The notes under the pieces: model-generated
What the model was told of the DNA's origin: nothing
The model's database searches: none
What the model saw: only the letters and a program-made list of their open reading frames with translations
NCBI RefSeq assembly: GCF_003399445.1
Contig: NZ_QUQO01000002.1
Span: forward strand, 1-64,000
Direction: 5' to 3'
Origin: Parvularcula marina
Lineage (GTDB): Bacteria > Pseudomonadota > Alphaproteobacteria > Caulobacterales > Parvularculaceae
Length of the DNA: 64,000 nucleotides
In this document: piece by piece, positions 60,604 through 64,000 of the stretch
Layout: every line of letters starts with the position of its first letter
How positions within the stretch are numbered: the first letter of the stretch is position 1
Made by a program: the position numbers and the translations under genes

Positions 60604-62166
60604 TTGGGAAGACGAGTACCTCTTCTCGCGGCCGCGGTAGTTGCGGCCAGCGTGGCTCTCATGCCAGCCGAAGGGGCAGCTGAATCCGCAACTGAGGCAG
60701 AATTAGAAGCCGAGATTTCCCAAACCCAGATCCGTTCCGTCCATATTATGGGAGCGCTCACAGTTTCCGGGCACAGCCTGGAGATGCTCGCCCAGCCCTA
60801 TATTGGTCGACCATTGGCGCGGACTGACCTTCAGGAACTTGCCGACGAAATCTCGCAAGGCTGTCAGGCGAGGGGGCTTTTGCTTTGCCGCGCGGACATC
60901 CATCCGCAGGATCTTGATGACGGCGTGCTCGAAGTCACGCTGTCCGAGGGGTATTTCGACCGGATCGAAGCTGACCCCGAGCTGATGCCGCTGCTTGAGG
61001 CGAGTTTTGCGCGCACCCTCAAGGAACGCCCCGTCAGTGAAGGGACTTTCCGCCGCGAAGTCGCGATGCTCGATGAAATCCCCGGTCTCAAAATTAAGGC
61101 GATCCGTCCGCGCCGTCTGAATGGCGCTGTCTATGTGCTCGAAATCGAAGGCGAGTATGACCGTATCGGCCTGCGGGGCCTTGCGACCAACAGGGGCTCG
61201 CGCCGGGATAATCCGTGGAAAGCATTTCTCGGCGGTGAGATCGGCTCAATCCTTTCTCCAGCTGACCGGCTGAGCTTTGGGGTCCTCTTCCGACCGCAAG
61301 CGATCGACGAACTGATTTTTGTCCGAGGCCGCTATGATACGGCGCCGTCGTACCGGGGGATGCGTTTCTATACGGAATTTGCGGCATCGAATTCGTCACC
61401 GCGAAGTGAACTTGATGATCGCGATGTCGAGGGGGTCCTGTTTCGCGGCAAATCGGGGGTTCGCTTTCCGCTCTACCAGCGAGAGGGCCTGCGCCTTGCT
61501 GGCGATATCAGCTTTGAAAGCCTTTATTCGCGCGAAGAGGAAAGCGGCCTCGAGCTTTACGAGGACAGGCTGCATATTTTCCGCGCAGCGCTTCAGGGCA
61601 AACGCCGGGTGGGCCGGTTCGGCCTGATGACCGGGGAGCTGGAGTTCAGCCAAGGGCTCGACATCTTTAATGCCGGCGGAGGCTCGCGCCTTGATGGCGA
61701 AGCCGAGTTCTCAAAAATCACTTTCTCTGGGCTTTACGCAACGCCGCTTGTCAAAGGCGTCGTTGCCCGCGTGGGAACAGAAGCCCAGTGGGCGAACAAT
61801 CCGCTGCTGTTCACGGAAGAATTCGGTGTCGGCGGCGGCAAGTTCGGCCGCGGCTACGATTTCGGCGAAGTCCTTGGTGAGAATGGCGTCGCGGCTTATC
61901 TCGAGCTTGCACGTCCATTCCAGTTTGATGGGCTTCTGGAGCGGGTCGAGCCCTATATTTATGGCGATGGCGGCACGACCTGGAATGAAGGGGCCGGTCT
62001 CACGGCGGACGGAACTGTCCTCTGGTCCGCGGGCGGCGGTATGCGGCTTTATGGTCGGGCTGGGTGGCGTCTTTCATATGAAGCGGCAATGCCGCTCTCT
62101 GATGCGCCCTATACGCTGGACGATTACTACGTCCGGCATCGGTTGGACCTTTCCTTCAACCGATAG
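60604..62166 (+). CDS. TpsB/FhaC/ShlB-type outer-membrane transporter
   Basis: 520 residues from TTG 60604, with GAAGGAA about 9 bases upstream. Signal-like start (LGRRVPLLAAAVVAASVALM), a POTRA-type region (QIRSVHIMGALTVSGHSLEM ... GCQARGLLLCRADIHPQDLD, EVTLSEGYFDRIE), then a 16-strand-type beta-barrel with VRLPLYQREGLR-like strands and FGRGYDFGEVLGENGVAAYL, the conserved motif of the Omp85/TpsB plug loop. It ends in aromatic-hydrophobic RHRLDLSFNR. TpsB proteins secrete TpsA adhesins or exoproteins. No classical TpsA is adjacent; the divergent FecR-solenoid protein is a possible partner. Confidence 0.8.
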   Translation: MGRRVPLLAAAVVAASVALMPAEGAAESATEAELEAEISQTQIRSVHIMGALTVSGHSLEMLAQPYIGRPLARTDLQELADEISQGCQARGLLLCRADIHPQDLDDGVLEVTLSEGYFDRIEADPELMPLLEASFARTLKERPVSEGTFRREVAMLDEIPGLKIKAIRPRRLNGAVYVLEIEGEYDRIGLRGLATNRGSRRDNPWKAFLGGEIGSILSPADRLSFGVLFRPQAIDELIFVRGRYDTAPSYRGMRFYTEFAASNSSPRSELDDRDVEGVLFRGKSGVRFPLYQREGLRLAGDISFESLYSREEESGLELYEDRLHIFRAALQGKRRVGRFGLMTGELEFSQGLDIFNAGGGSRLDGEAEFSKITFSGLYATPLVKGVVARVGTEAQWANNPLLFTEEFGVGGGKFGRGYDFGEVLGENGVAAYLELARPFQFDGLLERVEPYIYGDGGTTWNEGAGLTADGTVLWSAGGGMRLYGRAGWRLSYEAAMPLSDAPYTLDDYYVRHRLDLSFNR

Positions 62167-62218
62167 CAGTAATGTGGATAACTTTGATCTGGAAAACTTC
62201 CGGAACTGATACAGTCGT

Positions 62219-62232
62219 TTGACCTAAATCAC
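62219..62232 (+). promoter_or_regulatory. FNR/FixK box upstream of hemN
   Basis: TTGACCTAAATCAC matches the FNR/FixK consensus TTGAT-N4-ATCAA in eight of ten informative positions, 33 bases before the hemN start. It would make hemN oxygen-regulated by an FNR-type protein such as the one encoded at 63688. A weaker copy (TTGATCTGGAAAAC) is at 62184-62197. Confidence 0.6.
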
Positions 62233-62265
62233 GATGAGCTCGGCGGCTTCGTCTAGCTTCCGCAT

Positions 62266-63615
62266 ATGCAAACGCACTGGCAAAAATATCTCGGCGCAAA
62301 CATTCCGCGCTACACGAGCTACCCTTCAGCACTTGGTTTCTCGAGCGATGTGGGTGCCGCTGCGTATGAGAACTCTCTTAAGAAGATCGGCCAGTATGAG
62401 CCGATCTCTTTATATATGCATATCCCTTTCTGCCATCAGCTCTGCTGGTACTGCGGCTGCAATATGCGTGTGGAAAACCGCTATGAGCGGATCTCCCCCT
62501 ATGTCGAAGCGCTGAGCCGCGAAATTGAGATGGTCAGTGAGCGCCTCGGCGGGCGCGGCTATATCAGCCATGTCCATTTCGGGGGCGGCACGCCGAACAC
62601 GCTCCATGCAGCTGATATAGAACGGCTGATTACCGGCATCGAAGAGCATTTCGGTCTTCGCGACGAGACGCCTGTCGCGATGGAGATCGACCCGCGGCTT
62701 TGCTCAGATCTTCAGGTCGCCCAGCTCGTTAAGATGGGGATTAAGCGCTTCAGCATGGGGCTTCAGGACTTTGATCCTGAAGTGCAGACCGCCATCAATC
62801 GGGTACAGAGCTATGAGATGGTCAAGAACTGCTTTGACCTTCTGAGAGGGGCCGGCGTTCGCGATATCAGCGTCGATCTCCTTTATGGACTACCCCATCA
62901 GCGGCTAGAGACATTCCGCCAAACAGTCGAACAGGTGATCGAGCTAAGGCCTGAGCGAATCTCCCTGTTTGGTTATGCCCATATGCCGGCACGCATTCGT
63001 CATCAGCGGATGATACCGGAAGATCACATGCCCAGCCGGGAGATGCGCACCGTCATCTCCGTTGATGCGGCCAAGCTCTTTGAAGAAGCGGGCTACGACC
63101 GAATCGGCTTCGATCACTTCGCGCTGCCGGACACGCCGATCGCTATTGCGGCTCGCGAGCAGCGCCTAAACCGGAATTTTCAGGGCTTCACTGAAGACAG
63201 GGCGCGGAACGTCCTGGGCTTCGGGGCGAGCGCAATCTCAACTGTGCGCGGCCTTATCGTGCAGAATGCCAAAGAAATCCCGGCATATATGAAGCCGATT
63301 GAGCAGGGTGAGCTGCCGACCGAACGCGGCCTTATCGCGACGGAAATCGAAGAAGCGCTCGGGGAATGGCTCAAGCGCCTGCTGTGCGACATGCGCGGAA
63401 ATCTGAACCAATATCTTAAAATCATTCAGGCGGACGGTCCTGCAAGAGAAGAGATCTTCAGTACACTTACGCCATTTGAGAAGGATGGAATTGTTTACTA
63501 TGACGGCGATGACATCGTCATTGCCGAGGACGCAAAGGCCCTGGTTCGTTCTGTCGCAGCGGCGCTAGACCCTCATGTTTCCAGTGAAATCCGGTATGCA
63601 TCACCCGCAGTTTAG
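62266..63615 (+). CDS. hemN: Oxygen-independent coproporphyrinogen III oxidase (HemN)
   Basis: 449 residues. A radical-SAM enzyme that converts coproporphyrinogen III to protoporphyrinogen IX anaerobically. HIPFCHQLCWYCGC near residue 52 holds the CX3CX2C [4Fe-4S] cluster, with the HemN-specific extra C. VHFGGGTPNTL is the SAM-binding glycine motif, and GIKRFSMGLQDFDPEVQTAI and ISLFGYAHMPARIRHQRMIP are typical HemN segments. The length matches HemN (about 450) better than HemW (about 380). It is preceded by an FNR-type box and followed by an FNR-type regulator gene. Confidence 0.95.
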   Translation: MQTHWQKYLGANIPRYTSYPSALGFSSDVGAAAYENSLKKIGQYEPISLYMHIPFCHQLCWYCGCNMRVENRYERISPYVEALSREIEMVSERLGGRGYISHVHFGGGTPNTLHAADIERLITGIEEHFGLRDETPVAMEIDPRLCSDLQVAQLVKMGIKRFSMGLQDFDPEVQTAINRVQSYEMVKNCFDLLRGAGVRDISVDLLYGLPHQRLETFRQTVEQVIELRPERISLFGYAHMPARIRHQRMIPEDHMPSREMRTVISVDAAKLFEEAGYDRIGFDHFALPDTPIAIAAREQRLNRNFQGFTEDRARNVLGFGASAISTVRGLIVQNAKEIPAYMKPIEQGELPTERGLIATEIEEALGEWLKRLLCDMRGNLNQYLKIIQADGPAREEIFSTLTPFEKDGIVYYDGDDIVIAEDAKALVRSVAAALDPHVSSEIRYASPAV

Positions 63616-63687
63616 TAAGGCTCAGTGGTAGCAAGCATACGCACTTCGCGGTATGATGTGCGGTCAATAGTCATTTGAGTCTTATTA

Positions 63688-64000
63688 ATGAAGCGCGATT
63701 GCGGCTTTTCATCTTCGACCCCGAATTTCTGCGCTCTATGTGATGCGCGGGAGCGGTCAGTCTGTGCAGAGCTCACGACAGAAGAGATGAAAGAGGTTTC
63801 TCAGACCATGGCGCATTTGCCGGTCAAGGAAGCCCAAACGCTGATCAAGGAAGGTGAGGGGAGTGAATTCCTCTTCGTCGTTGTCAGCGGCAGCTTCCGC
63901 ATGGTCCGGATGCTCGAAGATGGTCGGCGTCAGATCGTCGGTTTCGCTTTTCCCGGTGATTACATCGGAATGGGTGAAGCTGTGGAAAACGACTACAGCG
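63688..64000 (+). CDS. FNR-type Crp-family regulator, N-terminal part (partial)
   Basis: At least 104 residues run off the window end. It begins MKRDCGFSSSTPNFCALCDA with cysteines at 5, 15, 18 and 26, like the N-terminal [4Fe-4S] ligands of FNR/FnrL (the central ligand lies beyond the edge). A cyclic-nucleotide-type beta-barrel follows (LIKEGEGSEFLFVVVSGSFR, GFAFPGDYIGMGEAVE). The HTH is not in view. It probably activates hemN and other microaerobic genes in the absence of oxygen. ATG 63688 is the first in-frame ATG. No strong promoter motif is seen in the 72 bases after hemN. Confidence 0.8.
   Translation, partial: MKRDCGFSSSTPNFCALCDARERSVCAELTTEEMKEVSQTMAHLPVKEAQTLIKEGEGSEFLFVVVSGSFRMVRMLEDGRRQIVGFAFPGDYIGMGEAVENDYS

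Overview
The window looks like a chromosomal segment of a marine-type alphaproteobacterium, perhaps near Hyphomonadaceae or Parvularculaceae. That placement is inferred from the gene set: an EtfA end, an FNR-like regulator beside HemN, an Anbu-peptidase operon, very large VCBS/RTX surface proteins and CHASE2/FecR signalling. No ribosomal marker is present, so it is tentative. Host-like DNA appears to be about 55-60% GC; parts of the interior are clearly AT-richer.

Layout. 1-6317 holds the end of etfA and then an iron-acquisition cluster: an FAD/2Fe-2S reductase, a TonB-dependent receptor, a fused DUF3325-DUF3649 membrane protein and a PepSY-TM ferric reductase, with Fur-box-like sites. 6813-6888 is tRNA-Phe. 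Its 3' part is repeated exactly (50 bp) at 30545-30594, so about 6842-30594 is read as an integrated genomic island.

Inside the island, from left to right: an SNF2 helicase / adenine methyltransferase / Res-like helicase operon (7173-16578, minus strand); a divergent DUF2779 nuclease; small regulators and a GIY-YIG protein; a replication and integration module (AAA ATPase, AEP-type primase, AlpA regulator, unknown protein, tyrosine integrase); a 1241-residue protein of unknown function with a degenerate P-loop-like segment; and a curli/Hfa-like secretion cassette (36-residue repeat protein, small secreted protein, CsgG/HfaB-like lipoprotein with a TonB C-terminal domain). The element looks immobilised: the integrase has an in-frame amber codon, and the replication ATPase has a one-base frameshift just after Walker A plus a hexanucleotide microsatellite expansion in its Walker B strand.

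Right of the island: a 2664-residue VCBS/FG-GAP/RTX protein; the Anbu operon with alpha-E and ATP-grasp proteins and a divergent transglutaminase/DUF2126 protein; a membrane protein; an ammonium transporter; a small membrane protein; a second giant VCBS/RTX protein (1892 residues); a CHASE2 histidine kinase translationally coupled to a FecR-domain repeat protein; a divergent TpsB/FhaC-type outer-membrane transporter; hemN; and the start of an FNR-type regulator. The region from 28 kb to 62 kb is dominated by surface and secreted repeat proteins. A shared GC-rich palindrome lies upstream of both giant adhesin genes and may co-regulate them.

The best candidates for something new are the SNF2-Mod-Res defence-like operon with its divergent dual-nuclease neighbour, the large protein behind a G9 tract, and the 36-residue-repeat/CsgG-TonB cassette with its intercistronic hairpin.
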